From: Sinotaia quadrata
Lineage: Eukaryota > Mollusca > Gastropoda > Architaenioglossa > Viviparidae
Assembly: GCA_028829895.1 (NCBI GenBank)
Contig: CM054177.1
Location: 41,682,664-41,746,663 of the forward strand
Length of the DNA: 64,000 nt
Direction of reading: 5' to 3'
Shown in pieces: positions 49,671-59,932 of this stretch. A model generated the notes under the pieces. The model saw only the letters and a program-made list of their open reading frames with translations. It was not told where the DNA came from and ran no database searches. The stretch's first letter is position 1; the number at the start of each line of letters is the position of its first letter. The position numbers were made by a program, and so were the translations under genes.

Positions 49671-49673
49671 TCA

Positions 49674-49860
<187 letters not shown>

Positions 49861-49864
49861 TGAC

Positions 49865-51105
49865 TACATTCAGTTAAATTTGGTTGACAGTTTACAGAGA
49901 CACTATTACGAAATTTTCTAAACTTAAGTATCGGAATATTAGACTTCTTGATTACCAGTCACTGATAGATTATGTTAGCATACTTCATTTGAGAGTTTGC
50001 TATCTCTATAAGAGAAGGAAAAATGTGACACGATTTAAAAACAAATAAATTAATTAAAATGTTCATGAAAGTAATTTGCAACAGTGCGGTTAAAGATATG
50101 AAAATAGAAAATTTAATGACATCAAGGTCACACGAAGGCAAATCTGGAAAATACAAACTCAATTAGAACCACCCATCACGCCTTCACACGTGAGTTTTAT
50201 ATTATGAAAATACGAAATTCTGAGAGAGTAAAAATACAAATCAATAAGGAATAATTGGATTCTGAAAACATAAAAATCAGGAGGAGAATTGAGGGATGGT
50301 GGAGGTGGTAATGATGGGTGATGGCAAGGGCAGGTATCTTTCGAACTTAGTCGGTGATGTGTGCATTACAAAAACTCCAACCAAGCTCTTCTCAATTACC
50401 CGCATTAATGAACTCACTTCGCAAAGTAATTTACTCTAGATTATCTCTAAGTTATGAAACATGTGACCATGTATTGAAGACATTACCGTGTGCCTCATGT
50501 TATCACGAATGTTGCCATAGACACGTTAAGTTCATGAGCAATGACTGAAGGGTGTTTCTTTTCAAAGTTGTGTTTTTTCTTCTTTTTGTTTTCCCCTTTT
50601 CTTTCGCTTTCAAGTTCATTTCAGCATTTTTGTTTTTTCACAAGACCAAACCTTAACAGAAAATGGTCAGTAATTCTACTTTAATACCTTTACCAAGCTG
50701 CTAGAGATTTTCTCCTTCCAATGAGATCTTGTAGACATTTACACATTTATGTCTCTTTGTAAGGAGCTGACCTGGTTTGTAGGTAGGCTTGCCATAATAT
50801 TTAATTGCTTTAAAGTATTTTTATAACATAAGTCCTCCTGGCCAGAAGTGACAGAACAATAAGGCAAAACTATAAAGCTATCATACTTGCTATCTGATGC
50901 GCTCAGAACACTATGCCTGCGACTAAAGGCCAACAGCAATTAGATATGCCGTGCCAACAGCATGACGCAGAGATCGACCTTGTTGTAATAATTTCTTATA
51001 TAGCAATGACAATTATAAAAGAATACTTGAAACGATGTTTGACCTTATTCTATGTCTATACTATAGTCACCTAACTTCATTGCAACAAGCGCAGTTCTGT
51101 TTTCC
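49865..51105. other. No gene recognised
   Basis: AT-rich, with several 60-70 codon frames but no motif, splice context or RNA gene that I can support. Confidence 0.4.
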
Positions 51106-51110
51106 CACTA

Positions 51111-51600
51111 TTGTCATTGACGTCATTTCAACTCGTGTGGTGGGTAGGTGTAGATTCGTTTTGACACTATTGTCATTGACGTCATTTCAACTCGTGTGTT
51201 GGGTAGATGTAGTTTCGTTTTGACACTATTGTCATTGACGTCATTTCAACTCGTGTGGTGGATAAGAGTAGTTTCGCTTTGACACTAATGTCATTGACGT
51301 CATTTCAACTCGTGTGGTGGATAAGAGTAGTTTCGCTTTGACACTATTGTCATTCATTGACGTCATTTCAACTCGTGTGGTGGATAAGAGTAGTTTCGCT
51401 TTGACACTATTGTCATTGACGTCATTTCAACTCGTGTGTTGGGTAGATGTAGTTTCGTTTTGACACTATTGTCATTGACGTCATTTCAACTCGTGTGGTG
51501 GGTAGGTGTAGTTTCGTTTTGACACTATTGTCATTGACGTCATTTCAACTCGTGTGGTGGGTAAGTGTATTTTCGTTTCGGCAATATTGTCATGAACCTC
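51111..51600. repeat. 59-bp minisatellite carrying eight perfect CRE palindromes
   Basis: Eight units (one lengthened by 3 bp) contain TGTCATTGACGTCATTTCAA, CTCGTGTGGTGG and TTTCGTTTTGACACTA. TGACGTCA, the full cAMP-response element recognised by CREB/ATF bZIP factors, is intact in every unit, at 51118, 51177, 51236, 51295, 51358, 51417, 51476 and 51535. Substitutions elsewhere in the unit (GGTAGGTG, GATAAGAG, GGTAGATG) are common. Confidence 0.95.
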
Positions 51601-51604
51601 ATTT

Positions 51605-52070
51605 AAACACAGGTGGGTGTACGTCCGTTTCTACATTACTGGCACCGAATTTACTGAAATAGAGTACAACTTTCTTTGTTCCACTTCTGCAGATATTTGC
51701 ATATTTCTTTTTTCTGCTTTCCTTGTCCCCACAAGTTCATGGGGATGTTCCCTCAATCCCCACCTCTGTTCGTTCAGGCCGTACTATGGGATGTTTGCCA
51801 TTAAAAATGCACCTGAATTTGTAGTGATTCTCCTAATTTAAATCAAGTGATAACTTACATTAATCGTAAATGTGCCGACAGAGCACAGACGAACAGTGAT
51901 TTAATACAACTTTCATCCTAAAACAACTACTTTGAAGTCTGCTAGCAAATCGTAACTCCTCATTATTCGAAATCTCGTCTCAAAGAAGTCCCTGTTAATT
52001 TCGCTAATGTAATTACACGAAACATAAATTTTAGTACCTACGTACGAAGAAATTACAAGACTGAGGCGGT
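51605..52070. other. No gene recognised
   Basis: A 74-codon plus frame (51617-51841) is present without a recognisable motif. The rest is AT-rich unique sequence. Confidence 0.35.
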
Positions 52071-52073
52071 AGT

Positions 52074-52077
52074 TGTG

Positions 52078-52109
<32 letters not shown>

Positions 52110-52112
52110 TGT
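52074..52112. repeat. (GT)n(GCGT)n microsatellite
   Basis: A GT run passes into GCGTGCGT units. Confidence 0.95.
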
Positions 52113-52204
52113 GAGTGCAAAAGTAAAATTAAACCAAAATTTGAAGCATTTAATATCTCAGCGTGTCGATATTTGAAATGCTACGTACTGTAAGACAATT
52201 GTAA

Positions 52205-52395
52205 ATCGTGAATGGAGGCATTATAATATATACGTAATTTTTTTAGTTCTCTAGTATTTAGGTCATACATTGTAATATATACGTCACTTTGTTTTAGTTC
52301 CCTAGTATTTAGGTCATACATTGTAATATATGTCACTTTGTTTTTTTCCTAGTATTTAGGTCATACATTGTAATTTAATACGTCACTTTGTTTTA
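52205..52395. repeat. ~55-bp tandem repeat, about four copies
   Basis: Units contain CATTGTAATATATACGTCAC, TTTGTTTTAGTTC and CTAGTATTTAGGTCATA with indels. Each unit includes a TTTTAG that could act as a splice acceptor, and the last one sits at the start of the candidate exon that follows. Confidence 0.9.
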
Positions 52396-52396
52396 G

Positions 52397-52683
52397 TAGG
52401 ACCTACATTGGATAGGCGACACCTTTCGCATTTTGATCTGACCCGCACACAAGTGCGTGCATTACGGGAATGCTTATTTAGATTAGTGTTTATTACTCCA
52501 AGAAAGAAATATACATCGAAAACAACATCAAGGGAGGATGGTGCAGTTTATATCACTGTAATAAAGTCTAACAAAAGAAAGATGGCATGGGAATCAGGAT
52601 TGAGGAAACATTTTAAATGTAGATTATTGCGTTGTGGTCCGACAAAGAAATGTACATCGGAGTCAAGATCTACAGAATACTGA
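52397..52683 (+). CDS. Candidate terminal coding exon, unknown basic protein
   Basis: Behind a TTTGTTTTAG acceptor (ending 52396) two bases are followed by 94 open codons to a TGA at 52681-52683. The product is Lys/Arg/Thr-rich, with four Cys (Cys-Arg-Leu-Leu-Arg-Cys and a Lys-Lys-Cys near the C-terminus) and two Pro-x-Lys-Lys patches. Its codon pattern looks less AT-driven than its flanks. I do not recognise a family. The acceptor belongs to the last unit of the tandem array just upstream, so the splice signal may have arrived or multiplied with the repeat. No preceding exon was identified. Confidence 0.4.
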
Positions 52684-52758
52684 TTAATTAAAAATAATCT
52701 TTAACCGACTACTTGAGTTTAATCCTATGGTGTGAAGATCGCCTCTAAACAAGACTTT

Positions 52759-53151
52759 TCAATAATTAAAAACAAAAACTAAGGAATGGGGTTTGGGGAT
52801 TAGGTTGTTAATGCAAAGGTCTGTTAAACCAATATGATGTTGAAACTGACACAAAACATAAATACCAGATACATGACATGAAACTATTGTTATGTCTGTT
52901 TCATCAACAAAGAGGCAAGCAAGTGTGCAACTTCCTGACAAAAAGTCCTTCATGAAAAGCGAAATTTGGATGAAGTGAGAACCTGTTCTGTGATGCAGAA
53001 CTGCTGATTTAACATTGGCCTTCAGCGCACTCAAAAAGAGAGATGTCAGCGTGTTATTCACTCGTCTACAGAGAACATCTTTAGGACAGTATGCACTAAC
53101 ACAAACAAATAATTGGTAATGGATAATGCCACCGATAAAGGACTTTCGCAT
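52759..53151 (-). CDS. Candidate coding region, 130 codons, unknown
   Basis: A minus-strand frame opens with ATG at 53151 and closes at 52761-52759. Its N-terminus is moderately hydrophobic and could be a weak signal sequence ending Val-Ser-Ala. The rest is Leu/Ile/Val/Cys-rich with eight Cys. It lies about 470 bp downstream of the CRE/TATA block at 53.65 kb on the same strand and ends facing the plus-strand exon that stops at 52683. No known domain was seen, and an ORF of this length can occur by chance once in a window this size. Confidence 0.25.
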   Translation of the reverse strand: MRKSFIGGIIHYQLFVCVSAYCPKDVLCRRVNNTLTSLFLSALKANVKSAVLHHRTGSHFIQISLFMKDFLSGSCTLACLFVDETDITIVSCHVSGIYVLCQFQHHIGLTDLCINNLIPKPHSLVFVFNY

Positions 53152-53154
53152 ACA

Positions 53155-53620
53155 CTGAGACTCAGTTTCACAAAAGTTTTCAGATGCTTCAGATTATATA
53201 AGTAGAAGAATTTGATAAAGTTTTAATCGCATAAAACTTGTCTTGGAACTGTCTGTAACTATATCGACTCAGGCAGCTGATAACTTTCTTTAATTTCTAC
53301 CCCGCCACATGAAGGTGTTGCCAAGCATATGTTTTGTCAAAATCAGTTTTGTATAGTTTATCATTTTAGTATCCGTAAAGGTAATGTTTATTTTGTTCGA
53401 CTGGTTATAAATTCATCAAAAATGCTTAAAATACCCAAAGGATTTCAATATTATGATTATTAACACAACTGTGCATTTGGTGAAAAATAATTTAGCGAAT
53501 TCCAGACTAACACAGGCTGACAGTTATTGTTGAGGAGAGCATTATAAAATAAGGATATCAGTAAAAGAGAAGAAAAGAGCAAAAACAAAACAAGTCTGGT
53601 AAATATTCGATAATGCCGAA
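53155..53620. other. No gene recognised
   Basis: AT-rich. If the promoter at 53.65 kb is real, this would be its 5' untranslated region or first intron. Only very short ATG frames follow the expected start. Confidence 0.35.
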
Positions 53621-53644
53621 ACAGCGCGCGTCGGGAGCATAATT

Positions 53645-53940
53645 TATTTATAATACCAAGATGAGCTCCCGCTAATGAGTAACGTGACGTCACTACAGTT
53701 AAGCGATGGAGTACACGTATTTATCCCAGGGCGTCCGTTGCCAATCACGGTAATTGGGGTTGCATGTGATTTTTTCCAAACAAACACAAAAACTACCCGG
53801 GTGTTATCGAGTGGCTGGTGCAGCAACTTGTTCGCCCCACCCACCCCGCCCCTCCACAGAGCGCCATCGCTCTGGCACTCTGGAGTGGCGAAGCAGATTC
53901 CTGAGACTCATAAACGCATAAAGCACAGTGACGTCATCAC
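53645..53940 (-). promoter_or_regulatory. Candidate CRE/CCAAT/TATA promoter
   Basis: On the minus strand TATAAATA lies at 53652-53645. A perfect GTGACGTCAC palindrome (53684-53693) sits about 36 bp upstream of it, CCAAT at 53757-53753, and a second TGACGTCA at 53929-53936. The block is GC-richer than its flanks. CRE followed closely by TATA is the arrangement of classic cAMP-inducible promoters. The predicted start is near 53621. The palindromes read the same on both strands and the TATA region is also TA-rich on the plus strand, so direction is not certain. Confidence 0.35.
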
Positions 53941-54271
53941 ACGAACTCGTGGTGGATTCAACAGAATCTCTCGAAACATCGAGACGAAGAACAGAATCAC
54001 CGCGTGCGTTTCATGGACAAGAGAGCTTCCGCTGATCTTGTGGACAGATCAGCGTGCAAAAAAACACACTGTTGTGAAGTTGAAGATGGTGATGGTCGTC
54101 GTTGTTGTTTCGTTCCCACTCGTCAGAGCTTTCGCTTTAATAAGCAACGTTCTTTTACTTGTAGTCTTACAACGAATTTGGCCTAGGTTAAGCCTGGAAT
54201 ACTTTCGTTTCCAGAGCAAAATTGATTTGTGTCTCCGTAGGCGCTTTACTTCTTGCAAAGCCTTTTTATAG
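53675..54271 (+). CDS. Long open frame (198 codons), doubtful
   Basis: The ATG at 53675 opens 198 codons in a GC-richer block. A Val-rich hydrophobic stretch (about residues 138-170) could be a membrane segment, but it comes from a GTGATGGTCGTCGTTGTTGT triplet patch. Another plus frame (54004-54186) gives a Cys-rich peptide with two Cys-Cys pairs from the same DNA, and the minus strand is open too (54258-54049). Three overlapping open frames point to low stop density rather than one protected gene. A TATAAAAAG match lies on the minus strand near 54264-54271. Confidence 0.15.
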   Translation: MSNVTSLQLSDGVHVFIPGRPLPITVIGVACDFFQTNTKTTRVLSSGWCSNLFAPPTPPLHRAPSLWHSGVAKQIPETHKRIKHSDVITRTRGGFNRISRNIETKNRITACVSWTRELPLILWTDQRAKKHTVVKLKMVMVVVVVSFPLVRAFALISNVLLLVVLQRIWPRLSLEYFRFQSKIDLCLRRRFTSCKAFL

Positions 54272-54274
54272 ACA

Positions 54275-54615
54275 GATAACCACGTGTACCTGTTGAGGTC
54301 GGATTTCCGTTCTTCTTCCCATGGACCAGATTAAAACCGACAAAGCGAGCTGCCATATGACCTTTTTCTGCAACTGGTGTCTCTGGCATTCTGATTAGCG
54401 CGCAAATCGATCACCGAAATAGAAAAATACAATTTTATAAACAAAATTCGTTTCAAATATTTAACATTTTATGGAGGACGGGGTGGTGAATAATGACTTA
54501 TAAGTGACTAAAGTTTGATATCAATGGTGATTAAATATTTCGGGCGGCGGGGGGGGGGGGAGTTGCTTTTTTTTTTTATATAAAACGAAGGTGATAAAAG
54601 TCTCGTAGTACATCC
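54275..54615. other. No gene recognised; G-run
   Basis: Contains an uninterrupted run of 14 G at 54548-54561 (after GGGCGGC) followed by T10 at 54568. Otherwise AT-rich. Confidence 0.45.
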
Positions 54616-54623
54616 TGGCTGGG

Positions 54624-54780
54624 CCTTGGCAGCAATGCACATTTCCTAAGACGGCCTTGACAGTAATGCACATTTCCTAAGACGATCTTGGCAGTAATGC
54701 ACATTTCCTAAGAAGGCCTTGGCAGCAATATGCATTTCCTAAGACGGCCTTGGCAGTAATGTACATTTCCTAAGACGATA
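54624..54780. repeat. 31-bp minisatellite, five copies
   Basis: GCCTTGGCAGTAATGCACAT plus TTCCTAAGACG repeats five times with few changes. Confidence 0.93.
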
Positions 54781-54797
54781 GTGAGTGTGGAAGCGTG

Positions 54798-54930
54798 AAC
54801 TTTAGTATCAAAGACGGGTCACGTTATGTTTACTTTAGGACCAAAAACTCGTCACGTATGTTTACTTTCATTCTAAAGACGGGTCACGTTATGTTATCTT
54901 TAGTACCAAAGTCGTGTCACATTATAAAAC
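54798..54930. repeat. ~33-bp tandem repeat, four copies
   Basis: Units carry ACTTTAGTACCAAAGACGGG and TCACGTTATGTTT. They follow the previous array directly but are unrelated to it. Confidence 0.85.
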
Positions 54931-54934
54931 TATA

Positions 54935-56340
54935 TTCCGTTATGATATTTGAACTGCTGTTTGTGTATTCTAGAGTATTCCTGTATCCCAGATTCCTGCA
55001 GTGTGTTGAACTTTGACCTCTTAAAAATTGAAAGCGATGACTGATTCAGCTAGACCGCGGACCATTATGAAGCCAGTAGTTGTGTTGTCGATGCTGAGAA
55101 TTGTGTGTTCATGTGAAGTCCCCGCACTTTTAGTTAATTTTTGTCCCTCTATTTTGTTCAATGCGTGGGAGGTTTCTGTCTTGTTTGAGTACACAGTTAC
55201 TGGTACATTAAAAATATACATATATTTTGTTTTGATTTTATGTTGTCCAAGAAAAACAAGAGTCTCTTTCTAAACACATTTACTTAGGGCCGTGTGTCCA
55301 CAAAGGTTAGAAATATAAAATTGCACAGGGATTCGATTGCCTGCCATCCAATGTAATACGATCACCTGAACCACTTGAACCACCATAAATAAAGGGAGAT
55401 CAAGCTGGAAAGTAAGAGAATTGTCCGTTGGAATCGGCTGATGGACCAGTCATTACCTCCACCTGAAAACCAAATGAAAAACGTGATTAAATCCCAGGAA
55501 AGAAAAGCGCACAAAAGGGAGACAACAAATACTTTCGCAGCTGAAAATGCTAAAAATAAATAAGTGAAAAACATACATCTGTAGCTAATTAAGATAGCTG
55601 ACGATTAAAGTTAAACAGGTTTCACGTAACTAGGATTGTGGATACCTTCAGTTAAAGCAGACACACATTTTGTCTTTTTAAAATCGTAAGTATTTAATCT
55701 ATACATGCTCTCTTTATTAGTCTGTCTACCAATGAAATTTGCTTTATTACTATAAAAAGGCTTAACCCTAGCTGTAGATCTATATGCTCTGTCAATCAGT
55801 AAACGAGTTAAATGTGTTTGTATTCATGTAAAAAGAATTAATCTAGCTACACACACTCTCTTTGTCAATCAATACATAAGTTAAATGCGTTTGCATTCAT
55901 GTAGAAGACAATCTAGCTATAGTCTCATCTTGTCAGCTATGGTACTAGTCCTAGTAACTACAGTCTTGCTCTGTGAATCTAAGGGAGACACCAATAAAGA
56001 AACAAAAGTAAATTATGGTTGAAGCAAGTTTGGTTGTAGGGCAAATTGATAACAACACAATTCCAGATTAAAGAAATGCGATTTTCCTTACGCACGCTTA
56101 AAACTAATTTATAAGTGACAAATCACACTCGCAAACAAAACGCCAGACGACAGGACAAACAGAATAGTGCATCTAAAGGATTATGAAAGGAGGGGGGGAC
56201 TTGCAATGGCGTCAAAGGTCAGGGGTTGAGGTCTCTGCAAGGAACGTTTGCCTAAGATCAGGCTCCTAATCTCATTATGGCGTGTTCTTTACTCATTGCC
56301 GGCGTTCGCTGCCTTCGTAAATTGATCCAGATCAGGCACA
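54935..56340. other. No gene recognised
   Basis: A 73-bp-scale duplicated phrase (AATCTAGCTA...GTCAATCA) appears at 55770-55920. A good plus-strand TATAAAAAGGC lies at 55753 but no clear ORF follows. Short ORFs at 55028-55273 and on the reverse strand carry no known motif. Confidence 0.35.
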
Positions 56341-56346
56341 TGGTAG

Positions 56347-56348
<2 letters not shown>

Positions 56349-56395
<47 letters not shown>

Positions 56396-56401
56396 TGTGT
56401 G
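56349..56401. repeat. (GT)n microsatellite
   Basis: About 25 GT units with one TT interruption. Confidence 0.96.
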
Positions 56402-56404
56402 ATA

Positions 56405-57100
56405 ATGTTTATAAATTTTTAGGTTGTTTACATAAAAATAATGGCTCTTTAACTCATGTATATGTAATTTATTTTCTTCTGTTTGTATTTTGTTTGTGTT
56501 TTTGCAAGTTCATCTGAATCGGTATGAGTTTGTTTTCTTTCTTAGGTCATGAGCTTTGCTTTTCTGTAGCATAGGATATGTGGTCAGGCGATTTCCGGGT
56601 AATGTCAACTTCAGTCAACCATTTTTAACATGAGACTAAGACACTGCCATGGACGTGTGAGTCTTGCAGTTATACAAGATTATGAAATAGTATGCATTGT
56701 AAGGATTTACATCATGCGACGGCAAATTACAACCCATTCTTTTAAAATTTTCTATTTATAGTTGCTATTTAGTAATATGCTGCACGTAGTTTGTTGTTGT
56801 CCGCCAGGTCAACTGTTATTTAATTAGATGTGTAGTCAACCGTATCGAATGTCCAGCACCTTGCATGCAGCGCAAACGAATAAGCAGTAAAGGACCGTTA
56901 AGCTTATTTAGTAAAGTCCAGAGGGATGAAGGGGTGGGCGATGTTGACCAGACGTTCCAAGATCATATATGGGCATTTGAGTTCCATATATTTTTTGTTA
57001 TCGTTATCCCTTATCGTTAATGTATTCTTTTGGAAAGACTGTTAATTGGATCAGCTGGGGGGGGGGAGGAGGGAGCCATATGTAAATGGATGATTGTTAA
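56405..57100. other. No gene recognised
   Basis: AT-rich unique sequence with a G11 run at 57056. Nothing coding. Confidence 0.4.
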
Positions 57101-57104
57101 TGAA

Positions 57105-57405
57105 TTAAGAGTGGGAGATAAGTTGCTGATCATAGAAGGCAACGTCAAATAGATTATTTCTTGTTGTACTGAATGAATTGTCCCATGAAACTTAAGAGGG
57201 GGAGATAAGTTGCTGGTCATAGTATGAATTGTCACATGAAACTTAAGAGGGGGAGATAAGTTGCTGGTCATAGAATGAATTGTCCCATGAAACGTAAGAA
57301 GGGGAGATAAGTTGCTGGTCATAGAATGGATTGTCCCATGAAACTTAAGAAGGGGAGATAAGTTGCTGGTCATAGAATGAATTGTCCCATGAAACTTAAG
57401 CAGTA
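57105..57405. repeat. 51-bp minisatellite, about five copies
   Basis: Units hold CATGAAACTTAAGAGGGGGA, GATAAGTTGCTGGTCATAG and AATGAATTGTCC. The 51-bp length is divisible by three, so a 163-codon minus-strand frame arises. The unit includes GGGAGATAAG, close to the motif noted elsewhere in the window. Confidence 0.92.
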
Positions 57406-57409
57406 GGAT

Positions 57410-58300
57410 TCCATACAATGGCTGAAAGAATGAATTCGGCCGTTGGGCTATTATTAGTATTAAAACTAAATTCATGAGTAATGATTTGGGTAAGAAATAT
57501 TGTAACAAGTTCGTTCAAATAGCCTCACATGTGATGTACATTCATTTCGTACTTAGTATATTTTATGACTCATACACCCACTTGCCCATATCCACGATTA
57601 AAAATATTTTGACTCCAATTTGATGTTCGGAGACAAATTGCTAGCTATTGCCACTTGTACGCCATCGTTACCATAGCGACTGGTACGGATTATGAAATGA
57701 TGGTAAAGAACTCTTGCACATACTATCGATGAAAGCTTAATATCCTAATTTGAAATGATCAGTCTATTGAACACATTATTTCCATTTGTATTTGAATTGT
57801 CTCGTAATTGCTTTACCATAACATGGACTCATATTAGTAAGGTGTATTAGTGGAGCATTGCGCCTTTAATATTATATTAAAAAGTCTGAGGACATAGCCA
57901 TCTATCAATAATGTACTTAGTATTTATTATGATTGTGCATGGTTCTTCGTAGTGGGAGAAATTCACGTTTGTATCTGACCTACCGATACTGATATCTACA
58001 GCTGTTGTGCTGTGTATTTTAAAAGTTACAATTTGAACATACTTCATTGTGTAGTTCAAATTGTTTTCACGCTTATAAATTATGGTGCAATATCAAAGAG
58101 ACCGGCAATTTCGGCAATGCCGGAGAGTTATCTACACTTGAGTTTAAGGTCAAACAGTTCGGGTGATATATCGGACATAATCTGAACCCAACGTGTACAC
58201 TGTTGATAGGTTTTACGTATACTCCCGCCCACCCCTCAACTCTACATCACGCAAATACATACCAAACACTGATTCCACTTTATCATGGAAACGTCACTTT
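57410..58300. other. No gene recognised
   Basis: AT-rich unique sequence with no coding or RNA signal. Confidence 0.4.
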
Positions 58301-58304
58301 CGAG

Positions 58305-58354
<50 letters not shown>

Positions 58355-58660
58355 TAAGTCACAGAGAGAGGGGAGAGTTACACATGACAGTGAGATCAAA
58401 ATAATTAGAGAGTCATGGAGAGGGGTGCGGAAGTCACGCAAGAGAGAGAGAGAGAAAAAGTTACGGAGAGAGAGAGAGTCATGCAAGATAGAGAGAAAAA
58501 TAATTAAAGAGAGAGTCACAGAGAGAAAGGGATCGTGAGTCACGCGAGACAGACAGCAAAATAATTAAGGAGAGAGTCACAGAGAGAAGGGGATCGAGAG
58601 TCACGCAAGAAATAAAGAAAGGTTCAGAGAGGATCACAAAAATAGTCACAGAGAAAAATA
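58305..58660. repeat. (GA)n and GA-rich degenerate array
   Basis: About 20 uninterrupted GA units followed by blocks of GAGAGAG joined by GTCAC(A/G). The last part has an ~60-bp rhythm (AAAATAATTAA...GAGAGTCACAGAGAGAA...GGATCG). Confidence 0.93.
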
Positions 58661-58679
58661 ATTACTCACATTAATCACA

Positions 58680-58925
58680 AGCAGAGAAAACGAATTACAG
58701 TCGCAAGCAGAAAAAAATAATTAGTCTAATTAGTCACACACAGGGAAACAGAATTACAGTCACAGCGAGATAAAGAATTACAGTCACAATCGGAGAAAAA
58801 GAATTACAGTCACAGCGAGATAAAGAATTACAGTCACACTCGGAGAAAAAGAATTACAGTCACAGCGAGATAAAGAATTACAGTCACACTCAGAGAAAAA
58901 GAATTACAGCGACACACACAGAGAC
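58680..58925. repeat. ~22/44-bp minisatellite (GAATTACAGTCACA)
   Basis: GAATTACAGTCACAGCGAGA and GAATTACAGTCACACTCGGA alternate, so the true repeat is a dimer of about 46 bp. At least three dimers are seen. Confidence 0.9.
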
Positions 58926-58929
58926 TCAT

Positions 58930-59355
58930 AAAGTAAACACAAGAACGTCATTGAGAAAGAGAGAGACACCGAGAGGGAAAAGTTCTCAGACAACCAGGGA
59001 GAAGAAATCAGAGAACAGGAAAGCTACAGAAAAAAATCATTGAGTGTCTCAGAAGTCAAAGAGAGATTCAGAGAGAGAGAGAGAGAGCCTCAGAGAAAGA
59101 GAAAGTTACAAAGAGTGTCATAAAGACTCATTAAGATAAGGGAAAGAAAAGAAAAAGGTCACAGAGAGAGAGAGAGACGGAGAGAAAGTTAACGAGAGGG
59201 AGAGACGGAGAGAAAGCTAACGAGAGGGAGAAACAGAAAATAATCACAAATACGGTGACATTCACATGGGGAGAGAGGAGGAATTACAGAGTACGAAAGT
59301 CACAATGTTACAAACAAGCAGAGAGAAAGAGAGCCTAAGAGAGAAAAGTTGAGGG
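58930..59355. repeat. Purine-rich GA low-complexity region
   Basis: Continuation of GAGAGA blocks split by CACAGAG and TTAC. GGAGAGAAAG(C/T)TAACGAGAG occurs twice at about 59178-59230. The plus strand is mostly purine from 58305 to about 59480. Confidence 0.85.
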
Positions 59356-59358
59356 GAT

Positions 59359-59367
59359 GCACACACA

Positions 59368-59398
<31 letters not shown>

Positions 59399-59402
59399 GC
59401 AC
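59359..59402. repeat. (CA)n(CG)n Z-DNA-prone tract
   Basis: About 13 CA units pass without a break into about eight CG units. Confidence 0.95.
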
Positions 59403-59404
59403 AG

Positions 59405-59930
59405 AAATCACATACAGAGAAATAAATTCTCAGAGAGATATAGTCACAAATAGAGAGAGATTTAAAAAGAAAAAAAATATTTTCATTACATATTTCATTT
59501 GATATACAGCACCGGTAAAAAGTCACAGCTTTGTTGAGTTGAAATATTAGTGCAAGACCTGTCAGGAAATCCCAGCGAACTGGCCGCCAGTGTCTGTGCA
59601 CGGACTAATTCGGTTCTTTAGAAAGGCGTTTCCAATCTTGGTACTGTTCCCTCAGCTAAACCCACGTGGTGTCATAAGTATTGTGCTGCACGAAAAAGGC
59701 TGTCAGTTTCCTTACTTTATACGAGTCCGCAGTCCGGTTTATCAGACAAATGCATCGATGCACTAGAAGACCATTCATACTTCAGTATTTGTGCACAGAA
59801 GAATTTTTATTTTCCACTGAAACTGACCACTGTTAAGATTCCTAGACAACTTCCTGTTTACTTTATAATAATTACTTTAAAATTGTTGCGTTTGAAAGTC
59901 GAGCTAAACAGTTAAGTGTTTTATGCAATG
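59405..59930. other. No gene recognised
   Basis: The first 70 bases are still purine-rich, then unique AT-rich sequence with no supported gene. Confidence 0.4.
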
Positions 59931-59932
59931 CT

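Noticed and set aside
55751..55790. Promoter at the plus-strand TATAAAAAGG
   Set aside because: Good TATA match but no ORF, initiator or splice signal follows at a sensible distance.
57017..57508. 163-codon minus-strand ORF
   Set aside because: Made by the 51-bp minisatellite. Degenerates outside it.
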